Positions 24,689 to 34,498 of a stretch of DNA of 35,992 bases are shown here, piece by piece. A program made the translations under genes and the position numbers. How positions within the stretch are numbered: the first letter of the stretch is position 1; each line of letters starts with the position of its first letter. Origin of the DNA: DAISIL01 sp036822015 (GTDB taxonomy: Bacteria > Bacteroidota > Bacteroidia > Cytophagales > Bernardetiaceae); NCBI GenBank assembly GCA_036822015.1, contig DAISIL010000031.1:1-35992 (forward strand). Reading direction: 5' to 3'. The notes under the pieces are model-generated. The model saw only the letters and a list, made by a program, of their open reading frames with translations, did no database searches and was not told the DNA's origin.

Positions 24689-25429
24689 ATGCAATTTTTT
24701 CCTAAAAAGTGGTGGGTGTTTATCGGGCTAATGTTCTCCTTGCTTGGCGGCACGGGCTGTGATGGGCTGGTGCGTGAGTTGGATTGCCTCTACCCCAAAG
24801 GCAGTCGCATCGAAAAAGACTACCCACCGTTATTACCGTTTTCTGAACTTTGGGTCAGTGGTGATTTTGAGGTGTTTCTTCGGCAAGGCGAGGGTTATTC
24901 CTTGCGCGTAAAAGGCAGCCCCAATATCATCCAAAACCTGGAGATCGTACAGACGGCAGACAAGCTGACGCTGCGTCCGGAGTCTTGTGTGCATCACAGC
25001 GGACGGCTGTATCTCTTTATTGAAGTACCCGACCTGACCTTAGTCCGTTTGGAGGAATCTACCTACCTGACAGGAGATAGCTTGAATTTTGAGCAACTGA
25101 ACATCCAGATATACGACAACGCTTCGGCCGATGTTGGCTTGCAAGGGCAGCGGCTGGATAGCTACGTCGGGCAACAGGGGCATTTGTGCTTACGAGGCAG
25201 TGTAGAGGAGCATTATGTACAGGTTCAGGGCAAGGGAGCGGTGTTTGCCAATGCGCTCACGACCCAACAAACCGGTATTTTTATGGAGGGTGGCACTATG
25301 GCGACGGTTTATGCTCGGCTGTATTTGGAGGCTGCCCTACGCGATAGCAGTACGGTTTTTTATGGGGGCAATCCCATAGACCTCAAACAGCGCATTGGGG
25401 CGGGGGCGCAATTCTTCAAAGTGGAATGA
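24689..25429 (+). CDS. Head-GIN domain (DUF2807) lipoprotein
   Basis: The 246-residue product has a short signal segment and a possible lipobox (GTGC at Cys24). The domain is the beta-helical head-GIN/DUF2807 fold, recognised by FSELWVSGDFEVFLRQGEG, LRVKGSPNIIQNLEI and the later repeated beta pattern (LNIQIYDNASADV). Such proteins are placed on the cell envelope in Bacteroidota and called putative autotransporter-like adhesins, but function is not established. The gene is divergent to alkB. A TAATTTTG motif lies only 5 bases before the ATG, so I did not count it as a promoter. Confidence 0.85.
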   Translation: MQFFPKKWWVFIGLMFSLLGGTGCDGLVRELDCLYPKGSRIEKDYPPLLPFSELWVSGDFEVFLRQGEGYSLRVKGSPNIIQNLEIVQTADKLTLRPESCVHHSGRLYLFIEVPDLTLVRLEESTYLTGDSLNFEQLNIQIYDNASADVGLQGQRLDSYVGQQGHLCLRGSVEEHYVQVQGKGAVFANALTTQQTGIFMEGGTMATVYARLYLEAALRDSSTVFYGGNPIDLKQRIGAGAQFFKVE

Positions 25430-25535
25430 AAAAGTTTTGCTTTTTTTCCCCTTCACTATACCTATCCGGCATTTGTATTTTTTTGTTTTTTGACGGAAAA
25501 ACATTTACTTTATTACATCATCAGTCTGTGTCGTT

Positions 25536-26459
25536 TTGAAAGACCTCTCCCATATCATTGAGAGTTTGAAGGTGCGTTTTGTGAAAGCCAACCAGTTCAG
25601 GATGTTACATCCGGCACAAGTGGTTCATCAACCCGACCTTGAAAACCGCTTTATCCTTGTCCAGCAAGGAAAAGCCCTGGCAGAGACCGGCAAGGGTACA
25701 CATACGCTCTCGGCGGGGCAGATACTCTTTGTGCCGAGCGGGGAGCAGGTGCAGGTTACGTACCAGGGTCAGCACAGCGACTCTGCCCAGGTGCTATCGA
25801 CGGATGCTTTCTTGAAATATTCCGAGTCGTACTTCGATCTTTCGGGGGATGATTTTATCTCCCTTGCCGTGGATGTGAAAGCCTTCGGGACGCTCAATTT
25901 TTTTCGGTCGTTGGGGATTTCTTCTTTTGTCATCACGGATGGGGGGATGCGTGATTTGCTCCCTATGGTTTTATCTGAAAGCGAATCGCGTCGCCTGGGC
26001 TGGGAGCAGGTCTTGAGCGGTCAGGTCTCTCAGTTGGTGATTTGGTTGTTGCGGTACATGGATGAGGGCAAGTTGTTTGTGGAGGCTTTGACCAATAACC
26101 TGGCTTATTTTCAAGACGAGCGTTTGCTCAAACTTTTTTCGTATATTCGGGAAAATCTTAACGGTGATCTTTCCAACCGTCGTTTGTCGGAGATCGCCGA
26201 AATATCGGAGGATTATGTAGGGCAATACTTCAAGATGCAAACCGGAATCAATCCACAAGATTACATTGAGTATCAGCGGATGGAAAGGGCCGTTGAGCTG
26301 CTGCGTAGCAGCAAAGAGACCATCCAGGCGATTAGTCGTGAGGTAGGGTATCAGGATACGGCTTATTTTTGTCGGCGATTCAAGATGATGTTTGGCATTC
26401 CGGCCGGTAAGATGCGCAAACGGGAGTTGCTCCTCAAAAATACCCATACGAAAGAATGA
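25536..26459 (+). CDS. AraC family transcriptional regulator
   Basis: The 307-residue reading uses a TTG start (KDLSHIIESLKVRFV). An internal ATG at 25602 would shorten the protein by 22 residues. The N-terminal half is a cupin-like sensor domain (LSAGQILFVPSGEQV). The C-terminal 105 residues hold two HTH motifs of AraC/XylS type: LSEIAEISEDYVGQYFKMQTG, and IQAISREVGYQDTAYFCRR with the closing FGIPAGKMRK. Its stop overlaps the start of the TPR-SpoIIE gene in an ATGA, so the two are translated together. It may control the neighbouring signalling or envelope genes, but no operator was identified. Confidence 0.9.
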   Translation: MKDLSHIIESLKVRFVKANQFRMLHPAQVVHQPDLENRFILVQQGKALAETGKGTHTLSAGQILFVPSGEQVQVTYQGQHSDSAQVLSTDAFLKYSESYFDLSGDDFISLAVDVKAFGTLNFFRSLGISSFVITDGGMRDLLPMVLSESESRRLGWEQVLSGQVSQLVIWLLRYMDEGKLFVEALTNNLAYFQDERLLKLFSYIRENLNGDLSNRRLSEIAEISEDYVGQYFKMQTGINPQDYIEYQRMERAVELLRSSKETIQAISREVGYQDTAYFCRRFKMMFGIPAGKMRKRELLLKNTHTKE

Positions 26460-28516
26460 AGCAACATTTTTTTTGGTGCTGGATAGGGCTTTGGTTTTTT
26501 GGGATGGCTGCTGTTCGTTGCTCGGGGCAGGAGATCGACAGCTTACAAGCTCTGCTGCCTAGCCTCGAAGGAGCGTCAAGGGTATCTGCGCTCAACCGTT
26601 TGTGTTGGGGGCTGCGCAACAGCGACGCTCGGCAGGCTTTTCGGTATGGACAGGAGGCAATCAACTACGCCGAGCAGATCAACGACCAATCAGGACTTTG
26701 TGTTGCTTACAGCTACACCGGTGTTACGCTCCGCAACCTGGGCAACTACTCAGAGGCCTTCACGTATTACGAGCGTGGGCTACAAATCGCCGAGCAGATC
26801 AACGACCAGGAGCAACTCGGCTACGCCTGCATCAACTTAGGTAATCTCTACATTTACCAAGACCAACCCGAACCTGCCCTGCGCTACCTCAAGCGCGCCA
26901 TACCCATCGCTAAGGGATTAAAAAACCCTCGTATGGAGGCTTATGTTTATCTCAATCTGGGTCGGGTATACATCGGGCTGCAACGCTTCGAGGAGGCAGA
27001 GCAGCAGCTCTGGCTCTCGTATAGCTTGCGGGGGCAGCTAGGGGCCATCAAGGATCAGCTGGTGGCCCTCAAGTACATCGCCGACACCAAGTTTTATCGC
27101 CAGCAGCCCGACAGTGCCTTGTTTTATTATGAGCAAATCATCAGCAACCCCGATGCCCTTAGCGATAGCAACCTGATCGGGAGTGCCGCCAACCAGGCCG
27201 CCCAATGCTATCTCCAAAAAGAAAACCTCCCCCAAGCCAAAGCCTTAGCAGAGCAGAGCCTGTCCATTGGACAAGGCGTAGGATCAAAGCTGCGCATGAA
27301 AGATGCCTACATCACCTTAGCCCAGATCGCCGACCGCGAACAAGATTACCCCAAACTAGCCGCTCTCCAAAAAAAGATCATCCAATACAAGGATAGCTTG
27401 TTTAGCGATGAACTCGCCAAAAAAATTGCGGCCCTGGAGTTCTCCTCCCAACAAAAACAACAAGCCGCCCAAATTCAAATCCAAGACCTCGAAATCAAAC
27501 GCCAACGGGTCTGGCGCAACGCCATGACGGCCATCCTGGCCCTGGCCGCCGCCCTCATCTTCTTCTTGATTTACAGCAACAAAAAACGACTTGCCGCCAA
27601 CCAACTCCTCCAACAAAAAACACAGCAGATCGAAGCCCAGAACGAAGAGCTACAGCAATACACCCATCAGGTAGCCCAGCAGCGCGACGGGTTGCAGCAG
27701 CTCAACGAACGGCTTTCGGAGAAACAAGTCCAGATCGAGGCTAGCATTACCTATGCCCAACGCATCCAACAGGCGGTACGCCCGAATCAATTCATATTTA
27801 GTACACATTTTCCCGATTACTTCATCTGGGAACTCCCCCGCGACATCGTAACGGGCGACTTCTACTGGGTCAGTCAGCACCAAAACTGCGTCCTGGTGGG
27901 AGTCGGCGATTGTACAGGACATGGCGTGCCGGGTGCATTTATGAGCCTCCTGGCGACCTCGTTCTTGCATCAGATTGCGGGCCAGATCATCGACCAACTC
28001 CACGAGCCAGATTTTGAAATTGGCTTAATCCTAGATCAGTTGCGCGAAAAAATCAAGCAATCCCTTCACCAAAGCAACTATGCTAGTCTCCCCGACGATC
28101 AGGCAGTAAAAGACGGTCTCGATATTAGCCTCTGCATGATTGATAAGCAAAACCAAACGATGCAATTTACGGGCGCCTTCGGGATGGGGATTTTTATTCA
28201 AGAGCAGAAGCACCTGATTTCGTTGCGCGGCAACCGGATGCCCGTAGGCGTATATCCGTTGGAGAAACCCTTTGAGACGCAACATTTTTCCTTTCGGGCA
28301 GGGGATAAGTTGTATCTTTTTTCGGATGGCTACCCCGACCAGATGGGAGGTGAAGAGGGGCGAAAGTTTCTAGGGGCCCGTTTCAAAAAGATGATCTTTC
28401 AGTACAGCCATCTTTCCATGCCCCAACAAAAAGAAGCCATCATCCGAACCTTTGAGCAATGGCGCGGTGAGTTGGGCCAGACGGATGATGTCATCGTATT
28501 GGGCATCGAACTATGA
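26456..28516 (+). CDS. TPR sensor protein with C-terminal SpoIIE (PP2C-type) phosphatase
   Basis: The 686-residue protein starts with a signal peptide ending near residue 24. Residues 40-320 are TPR repeats, including near copies of YAEQINDQ. One membrane helix lies at 354-373, a coiled coil at 375-440 and a SpoIIE-like phosphatase at about 455-686. Metal-binding motifs are intact: DIVTGDFYW (463-471), VGDCTGHGVPG (about 483-493), FSDGYPDQ and GQTDDVIVLG. The design is a periplasmic sensor that controls a cytosolic Ser/Thr phosphatase, as in partner-switching regulators. No anti-sigma or anti-anti-sigma partner is next to it. It overlaps AraC upstream and DUF1801 downstream by 4 bp each. Confidence 0.93.
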   Translation: MKQHFFWCWIGLWFFGMAAVRCSGQEIDSLQALLPSLEGASRVSALNRLCWGLRNSDARQAFRYGQEAINYAEQINDQSGLCVAYSYTGVTLRNLGNYSEAFTYYERGLQIAEQINDQEQLGYACINLGNLYIYQDQPEPALRYLKRAIPIAKGLKNPRMEAYVYLNLGRVYIGLQRFEEAEQQLWLSYSLRGQLGAIKDQLVALKYIADTKFYRQQPDSALFYYEQIISNPDALSDSNLIGSAANQAAQCYLQKENLPQAKALAEQSLSIGQGVGSKLRMKDAYITLAQIADREQDYPKLAALQKKIIQYKDSLFSDELAKKIAALEFSSQQKQQAAQIQIQDLEIKRQRVWRNAMTAILALAAALIFFLIYSNKKRLAANQLLQQKTQQIEAQNEELQQYTHQVAQQRDGLQQLNERLSEKQVQIEASITYAQRIQQAVRPNQFIFSTHFPDYFIWELPRDIVTGDFYWVSQHQNCVLVGVGDCTGHGVPGAFMSLLATSFLHQIAGQIIDQLHEPDFEIGLILDQLREKIKQSLHQSNYASLPDDQAVKDGLDISLCMIDKQNQTMQFTGAFGMGIFIQEQKHLISLRGNRMPVGVYPLEKPFETQHFSFRAGDKLYLFSDGYPDQMGGEEGRKFLGARFKKMIFQYSHLSMPQQKEAIIRTFEQWRGELGQTDDVIVLGIEL

Positions 28517-28854
28517 AAACCTCCATTACTGCTTTTCTGCTCCAACTCCCTCCTGATAAACAAAGACTTGTTCATTTGCTTCATACAGAGATTCAATGCT
28601 ACATTCCTGATATTCAATCAAGTATAAAGTGGGGGATTCCATTTTACTCCCTCCAGCATCCCTTGTGTTACCTCAATCCCCGCCCCGAGCATCTGATCGT
28701 TGGCTTTTATTACGGGGCGCAAATGCCCAATCGTGCGGGCGCACTCACCGGAACGGGCAGTCAGGTACGGCACTGGTGCATTTCCTGGGATACCGAAACA
28801 CCTGATGTAGCACTTTTGCATGAACTTCTCGAGGAGGCACTTGACTACAAATAA
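28513..28854 (+). CDS. DUF1801 domain protein
   Basis: The 113-residue product shows the DUF1801/YdhG-like pattern: a helical start (LPPDKQRLVHLLH), the conserved SIKWGIPFYS and the final helix LLHELLEEAL. Relatives include a putative iron chaperone and phage-like small proteins. The true role is unknown. Its ATG overlaps the TPR-SpoIIE stop by 4 bp, placing it last in the AraC / TPR-SpoIIE / DUF1801 run. Confidence 0.88.
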   Translation: MKTSITAFLLQLPPDKQRLVHLLHTEIQCYIPDIQSSIKWGIPFYSLQHPLCYLNPRPEHLIVGFYYGAQMPNRAGALTGTGSQVRHWCISWDTETPDVALLHELLEEALDYK

Positions 28855-28859
28855 TTTTG
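28852..28859 (+). promoter_or_regulatory. Candidate -7 box (TAATTTTG) for the DUF2911 gene
   Basis: This is a full match to TAnnTTTG, 35 bases before the ATG at 28895, across the stop codon of DUF1801. I do not see a convincing -33 box. It would place the DUF2911 gene in its own transcript. Confidence 0.3.
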
Positions 28860-28894
28860 CTTTATTGCCTAATTATTTCTCTACATTTGGAGCC

Positions 28895-29428
28895 ATGAAA
28901 CGTGTTTTGATTTTTATTGTGGGCTTGATCGTGATTGGCATTGGCGGGGCCGTGGGTCTGCGGATTTATACCAAGTCGTTTAGTCCGGAAATGACGAGCA
29001 GTTTTTCTACGCCCGAGGGCAACTGGCAACTGCGGGTGAATTATTGCAGCCCATCTCGGAAAGGCCGCAAGCTCTTCGGGACGATGATACCCTATCGGGA
29101 GGTCTGGCGTACAGGAGCTAACGAAGCCACCCAACTGATCTTTTTGCAGGATGTCGAGGTGGCAGGGCAGTCCATCGCCAAAGGCAAATACAGCCTCTTT
29201 TCTATACCCGATACCAGCCAATGGACCATCATCCTCAACCACAAAACCGGACAGTGGGGAAACGAACATGACCCTGACCAAGATCTGCTCCGCGTGCAAG
29301 TACCGGCCCTCAGCCTCAGCGACACGGTAGAGCATCTCCTGATTGACTTTGAGGAAAAAACCTACGGGGCCGACTTACGCATCGCCTGGGAGGCTATCGA
29401 AATTCGACTTCCGATCACAAAAAAGTAA
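28895..29428 (+). CDS. DUF2911 domain protein
   Basis: The 177-residue product starts MKRVLIFIVGLIVIGIGGAV (28895), an N-terminal membrane helix or uncleaved signal. Reading from 28820 would overlap the preceding gene. The DUF2911 core has RVNYCSPSRKGRKLFG, YREVWRTGANEAT and IAKGKYSLFSIPD. These proteins are found in Bacteroidota and are probably periplasmic or surface beta-barrel-like domains of unknown function. It lies 64 bp before the peptide transporter gene. Confidence 0.88.
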   Translation: MKRVLIFIVGLIVIGIGGAVGLRIYTKSFSPEMTSSFSTPEGNWQLRVNYCSPSRKGRKLFGTMIPYREVWRTGANEATQLIFLQDVEVAGQSIAKGKYSLFSIPDTSQWTIILNHKTGQWGNEHDPDQDLLRVQVPALSLSDTVEHLLIDFEEKTYGADLRIAWEAIEIRLPITKK

Positions 29429-29492
29429 AATTTTTCATTTTTTCATTTTACCTTTACCGCTGGTTTATTTTCATCACACATCCCTGATCGCT

Positions 29493-31130
29493 ATGTTTGG
29501 ACATCCCAAAGGACTGATGATTTTATTTTTTACCGAACTATGGGAACGCTTCAGCTACTATGGTATGCGGGCCATTTTGGTACTTTACATCTACTCTTCT
29601 GTTGAGTCGGGCGGGCTTGGCTGGACGCGCGGCGAGGCCCTGGAGCTATACGGCTGGTACACGATGCTCGTTTATGTGATGTCGATTCCGGGCGGCATCG
29701 TTGCTGATCGCTTTTTGGGGCAAAAGAAAACGGTGATGTTGGGCGGCTTGTTGCTCTGTATCGGACACGGCGTACTAGCCATTGAGGCACTCTGGGCATT
29801 TTACACAGGACTGGCCCTGATCGTACTGGGCGTAGGCGGTCTCAAGCCAAATATCTCCACAATGGTCGGCGGCTTATATGAGCAGGGCGATCCGCGCCGC
29901 GATAAAGGCTTTACGATCTTCTATATCGGTATCAATGTTGGTGCTTTTGCGGCTTCTATCATCGTGGGCTACGTCGGCGAAACTATCGGCTGGCACTACG
30001 GCTTTGGGCTGGCTGGTATCGGGATGCTCCTGGGGCAGGCGGTTTTCGTTTATGGGCAGCGTTATTTGCGTGAAGTCGGCAACTACATCCCCCCGCAAAA
30101 AGTATCCGGCACTTCACAAAACGTCCCTTTGACCAAAGAAGAAAAAGACCGAATCGTTGTACTGGTGCTTTCCTTCTTGATTATCATCGTTTTTTGGGGT
30201 GCTTTTGAGCAAGCCGGAGGGCTGATGAACATTTACGCCAAAGAGCGAATTGATCGGGATTTCTTTGGTTTGTTTGAGATTCCGGCGAGTGTGTTTCAGG
30301 CGGTCAATGCCTTTTTTATCATGACCTTCGGGACGGCCGTAGCCGGTTACTGGGTTTGGCACAAACGTAAGCAGTGGGAGTCGTCGAGTATCTTCAAGAT
30401 GGCGCTCGGGACGATGATTATGGGCTTTGGCTTCGTGATGATGGGGCTGGCTTCGGTGGAGGCTGGTAGCGAGGAGTTTGGCAAGGCGGCTTTGTACTGG
30501 TTGGTGCTGGCGTATTTCCTACACACGATCGGCGAACTTTGCGCCTCTCCCGTAGCTCTTTCGTTCATCACCAAGCTGGCTCCGGCGCGCTATGCTGCCA
30601 TTATGATGGGCATTTACTTTGCCTCCACGGGCTTGGGCAACAAAGTCGCGGGCCTGATCGGAGAGTCGGCACAATCCGAACCCACGGAGATTGCCTGGGT
30701 CGCGCCGACCGAACGGCTTGCCCTGCGCTACACGGATGTTGCTGATGCGATCCAAAAAAACGAGGGCTTTGACATGAAGGCGCGTATTTTTGCCGAAGGC
30801 GATCAGGTACGCCTGATGGGCTACCAAAACGAGCAGTCATTGGATGATTTTTTTGCGTTCTCCCCCGCTGTCCAAAGCCGATTAGTCAGCGAACTCAACG
30901 CATACGGAGCCTCGGCCGAGCAGCCGCTTCATGCCAGTATAGCGTTCAGCAAAAGCGATCAAGGGTACATCGGTAATTTAATCGTTTTTGAAATTCAAAA
31001 CGAGAGAGAGTTTACGATTTTTATGTCGATCACGGGATTTACGACGGTCTTTGGGCTACTGCTGTTGGTTTTCTTGCCTAAGCTCAAGAAGATGACCCAC
31101 GGGGCAGAGAAAGAATTTGGTGACCAGTGA
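29493..31130 (+). CDS. POT family peptide transporter (proton-dependent oligopeptide)
   Basis: The 545-residue product starts MFGHPKGLMILFFTELWERF (29493), the usual start of POT/PTR2 transporters. The ORF could extend 50 residues upstream, but that part is not family-like. The E-x-x-E-R-F/Y motif (ELWERFSYYGMR), G-GxxADRFLGQKK, the second signature (FTIFYIGINVGAF) and about 12-14 helices support a proton-coupled di/tripeptide importer. The final helix is followed by basic residues. Its stop overlaps the start of the WbqC gene by 4 bp (GTGA). Confidence 0.94.
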   Translation: MFGHPKGLMILFFTELWERFSYYGMRAILVLYIYSSVESGGLGWTRGEALELYGWYTMLVYVMSIPGGIVADRFLGQKKTVMLGGLLLCIGHGVLAIEALWAFYTGLALIVLGVGGLKPNISTMVGGLYEQGDPRRDKGFTIFYIGINVGAFAASIIVGYVGETIGWHYGFGLAGIGMLLGQAVFVYGQRYLREVGNYIPPQKVSGTSQNVPLTKEEKDRIVVLVLSFLIIIVFWGAFEQAGGLMNIYAKERIDRDFFGLFEIPASVFQAVNAFFIMTFGTAVAGYWVWHKRKQWESSSIFKMALGTMIMGFGFVMMGLASVEAGSEEFGKAALYWLVLAYFLHTIGELCASPVALSFITKLAPARYAAIMMGIYFASTGLGNKVAGLIGESAQSEPTEIAWVAPTERLALRYTDVADAIQKNEGFDMKARIFAEGDQVRLMGYQNEQSLDDFFAFSPAVQSRLVSELNAYGASAEQPLHASIAFSKSDQGYIGNLIVFEIQNEREFTIFMSITGFTTVFGLLLLVFLPKLKKMTHGAEKEFGDQ

Positions 31131-31753
31131 GCGGAGTAGTCGTTCTGGACTTGCATTACTTGCCCTGCCTCGATTATGTGGCGGCCCTGCTCCAACACGA
31201 GCGCGTCCTGATCGAGGCAGCGGAGAGTTTTCAGAAGCAGAGTTATCGCAACCGCTGCTACATCCGACAAACCAACCAACGGATGCTGCTTTCGGTGCCT
31301 ACCCAACGCACACAACGCGGGATGCCCATACGTGAAGTGCGCGTACAGACAGGAGGAGATTGGCAACGCATTCATATCCAGAGCCTTCAATCGGCTTATG
31401 GCAAAGCTCCCTTTTATGCCCACTATGCCCCTGCGATTCTGGACATCCTTACCGACCCGCCGCCGCTGCTCTTCGACTTAAACAAACGCCTCCTGACAAC
31501 TTGTCTGCACCTGATGGGGGCGATGCCGCAAATAGATTATACCCAACAGTTTATTGTCCATTATCCCGAGCCGGTGATGGACTTACGGCAGGCAATTTCA
31601 CCCAAAAGGCCAGACATTTTTGCACATCGTCCGTATTGGCAAGTTTTTGGTGATTCCTTTATGACCAATTTAAGTATCGTGGACGCGCTCTTTTGTTTGG
31701 GTCCCGAAGCGATAACTTACCTAAAAGGCAGTACATCAAACAAAACAAGGTAG
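31127..31753 (+). CDS. WbqC family protein
   Basis: The 208-residue reading uses a GTG start overlapping the POT stop by 4 bp. The WbqC family signature is visible: LDLHYLPCLDYVAALL, FQKQSYRNRCYI, WQRIHIQSLQSAYGKAPFYAHYAP and FGDSFMTNLSIVDALF. Members are often near sugar or lipid synthesis genes and are thought to be amidotransferase- or hydrolase-like, without a proven reaction. The coupling to a transporter gene is probably just compactness. Confidence 0.88.
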   Translation: MSGVVVLDLHYLPCLDYVAALLQHERVLIEAAESFQKQSYRNRCYIRQTNQRMLLSVPTQRTQRGMPIREVRVQTGGDWQRIHIQSLQSAYGKAPFYAHYAPAILDILTDPPPLLFDLNKRLLTTCLHLMGAMPQIDYTQQFIVHYPEPVMDLRQAISPKRPDIFAHRPYWQVFGDSFMTNLSIVDALFCLGPEAITYLKGSTSNKTR

Positions 31754-31781
31754 CTTTGCGTTTTTTAGGCAAATAAAGTTT

Positions 31782-31808
31782 TTTGTCTCTTGGATAAATC
31801 AAACTTTG
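31782..31808 (+). promoter_or_regulatory. Weak candidate promoter for clpC (TTTG-N15-AAACTTTG)
   Basis: A TTTG (31782-31785) is followed after 15 bases by AAACTTTG (31801-31808), one mismatch from TAnnTTTG. The spacing is shorter than usual, so support is weak. The 129-bp region before clpC holds no gene. Confidence 0.22.
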
Positions 31809-31882
31809 TCTGTATATTTCAATCTAGCAAATGCCCTTGTTCGTAGAAATGGGTATCACTTCAATCAGGAACTGTGAAAAAT

Positions 31883-34446
31883 ATGGAAGCAAAATTCTCG
31901 AATAGAGTCAAAGAGGTCTTGTCCTTGAGCCGCGAAGAAGCCATTCGTCTGGGGCATGACTACATCGGCACCGAACATCTACTCTTGGGCATCATCCGAG
32001 AAGCTGACGGGGTGGCTATTGCTATTTTGCGTAAGTTGGGGGTTTCATTAGATGAACTCAAAAGTGAACTCGAGCGGGCTACCCGTTCCAGTTCTACGCA
32101 CAATGTGCGCAACCTGACGAACATTCCGCTCACGCAGCAAGCAGAAAAGGTACTCAAAATCACGTACCTCGAAGCGCGTATATTCAAGGCTTCGCTCATC
32201 GGTACAGAGCATCTGTTGCTTTCCATCCTGCGGGAGGAGGACAACCTGGCCATGCAAGTACTGGATAAGTTTAACGTAACTTACAGCGTCGTCCGCGATG
32301 TGCTGGAGCATCACGCCGACCGCCCCATCACCAATGCCAGCACCGACGACGACGATGAGGATGCCTCCCGCGTCTATGGAAGCGGCGGCAGTGGACGCGG
32401 GGGGAGCGAAGGTCCTTCGGGTAACAAAGGCGAAAAATCCCGAACGCCAGTACTGGATAACTTCGGACGAGACCTGACCAAGTTTGCCGAAGAAGACCGA
32501 CTGGATCCCATCGTGGGCCGCGAAAAAGAAATTGAGCGGGTTGCCCAGATTTTGAGCCGCCGCAAAAAGAACAACCCCGTCTTAATTGGTGAGCCTGGCG
32601 TAGGCAAAACTGCCATCGCCGAAGGGCTAGCCTTGCGTATTGTCCAAAAGAAAGTCTCTCGTATCTTATTTGGCAAGCGTGTGATGACCCTAGATTTGGC
32701 TTCGCTTGTGGCTGGGACCAAATACCGAGGGCAGTTTGAGGAGCGCATGAAAGCCGTGATGAACGAACTCGAAAAGAACCAGGACATCATCTTGTTCATC
32801 GACGAGTTGCATACCATCGTTGGTGCAGGAGGTGCCTCGGGTTCATTGGATGCCTCCAATATGTTCAAGCCAGCCCTTGCCCGTGGTGATATTCAATGTA
32901 TTGGCGCAACTACCCTAGACGAGTATCGCCAGTATATCGAAAAAGATGGTGCCTTGGCCCGCCGTTTTCAGATGGTCATGGTAGATCCGACGACACCCGA
33001 GCAGACCATCCAAATCCTCGAAAACATCAAGGATAAGTACGAGCAGCATCACCACGTCTCTTACGACGAAGCCGCCATTAAGGCTTGCGTTAATCTGTCG
33101 GAACGATACATTTCAGATCGTTTTCTGCCCGATAAAGCCATTGACGTACTCGACGAAGCCGGCGCACGGGTACACATCAACAACATCCACGTACCGGATG
33201 ATATTGTGGTGCTGGNNNNNNNNNNGGCGCGCTGCTCGCGGTGCTGGAAGCCGAGATCGAAGAGGTCAAGCAAGAAAAAAATGCCGTCGTCAAGAGCCAG
33301 CAGTATGAAAAAGCAGCCCAACTGCGCGACCGCGAAAAGAAACTCATCGAACGCCTGGAGACCGCCAAAGAACGCTGGGAAAACGAAACCCGCGAAAAAG
33401 TCTATCCCGTCAGCGAAGACAACATCGCCGAGGTTGTCGCCATGATGACCGGCGTACCCGTGCAGCGCGTAGCCCAAAACGAAAGCCAAAAACTCCTCGG
33501 GATGCGCGAAGAACTCCACAAATCTGTGGTGGGTCAGAAAGATGCCGTCGATAAACTGGTGCGTGCCATTCAGCGTACCCGCGTCGGACTCAAAGACCCC
33601 CAAAAGCCCATCGGGACGTTCATGTTCCTCGGGCCCACAGGTGTAGGTAAGACCGAGTTAGCCAAAGTTCTGGCCAGCTATCTCTTTGATAGAGAGGATG
33701 CCCTGATACGTATTGATATGAGCGAATACATGGAGAAGTTTTCTGTATCGCGGCTCGTGGGCGCACCTCCAGGCTATGTAGGCTACGAAGAAGGCGGACA
33801 ACTGACCGAAAAAATCCGACGACGGCCGTATAGTGTCGTCCTGCTGGATGAAATCGAAAAGGCACACCCAGACGTATTTAACATCCTGCTCCAGGTACTC
33901 GACGATGGTATCCTGACCGATGGACTTGGACGGCGGGTGGACTTCCGAAATACCATTATCATCATGACCTCCAACATCGGTGTCAAGCAACTCAAAGACT
34001 TTGGCGCGGGTGTCGGTTTCTCGACCCAGTCCAAACGCGATACGCTCGACGAGTTCATGAAAGGCACCATCCAGAAAGCCCTCAAAAATGCTTTCTCCCC
34101 CGAGTTCCTTAACCGGCTCGACGACGTGATCGTCTTCAATGCCCTGGATCGGGAGGACTTGCACCGCATCATCGAAATATCTCTGCAAAAGCTCTTCAAC
34201 CGCATCCAAAAGCTCGGCTACCACATCGAACTCACCGAAGCGGCCAAAGACTTCCTCGCTGAGAAAGGCTACGATCCCCAATACGGGGCCCGTCCGCTCA
34301 ATCGCGCGATTCAAAAATACCTCGAAGATCCTCTAGCCGAGGAACTCCTCAAAGGAAACATCGCCGAAGGCGATCGAATAAAGATCGACCATAAGGACAA
34401 GTCCGAGCGGGTAGAGGTCATCGTTGAGAAAGCCGAAGAAGCCTAA
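31883..34446 (+). CDS. clpC: ATP-dependent Clp protease ATP-binding subunit ClpC, read across a 10-N gap
   Basis: The ATG at 31883 (MEAKFSNRVKEVLSLSREEA) is the family start. A GTG nine bases upstream is the other option. The N-terminal Clp-N repeats cover residues 1-140, followed by a Gly/Ser-rich linker. D1 has Walker A GEPGVGKT and FIDELHTIVGAG. The middle UVR/coiled part carries QQYEKAAQLRDREKK. D2 has GPTGVGKTE and LLDEIEKAHPDV. The 10-N gap (33216-33225) and the 15 bases after it lie at the D1/middle junction. Direct joining across a 7-base repeat restores VPDDIVVLEAEIEEVKQ, a normal ClpC sequence. So the gene is probably intact. ClpC unfolds substrates for ClpP. No clpP is present here. 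Confidence 0.93.
33216..33240. other. Assembly gap (10 N) plus 15 spurious flanking bases inside clpC
   Basis: The left flank ends GTGCTGG (33209-33215) and the right flank has GTGCTGG again at 33241-33247, so the two contigs overlap by 7 bases. The 10 Ns and the GC-rich 15 bases between them are likely a join artefact. Confidence 0.7.
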
Positions 34447-34455
34447 GCCATATAC

Positions 34456-34489
34456 GCCAACGGACAGATGATTTGTCCGTTGGCTTTTT
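34456..34489 (+). terminator. Rho-independent terminator after clpC
   Basis: A perfect 11-bp stem (34456-34466 with 34474-34484, GCCAACGGACA), a 7-base loop and five T residues follow the clpC stop. Only 9 bases separate it from the nuoK ATG. Confidence 0.9.
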
Positions 34490-34498
34490 GCCTTTTTA

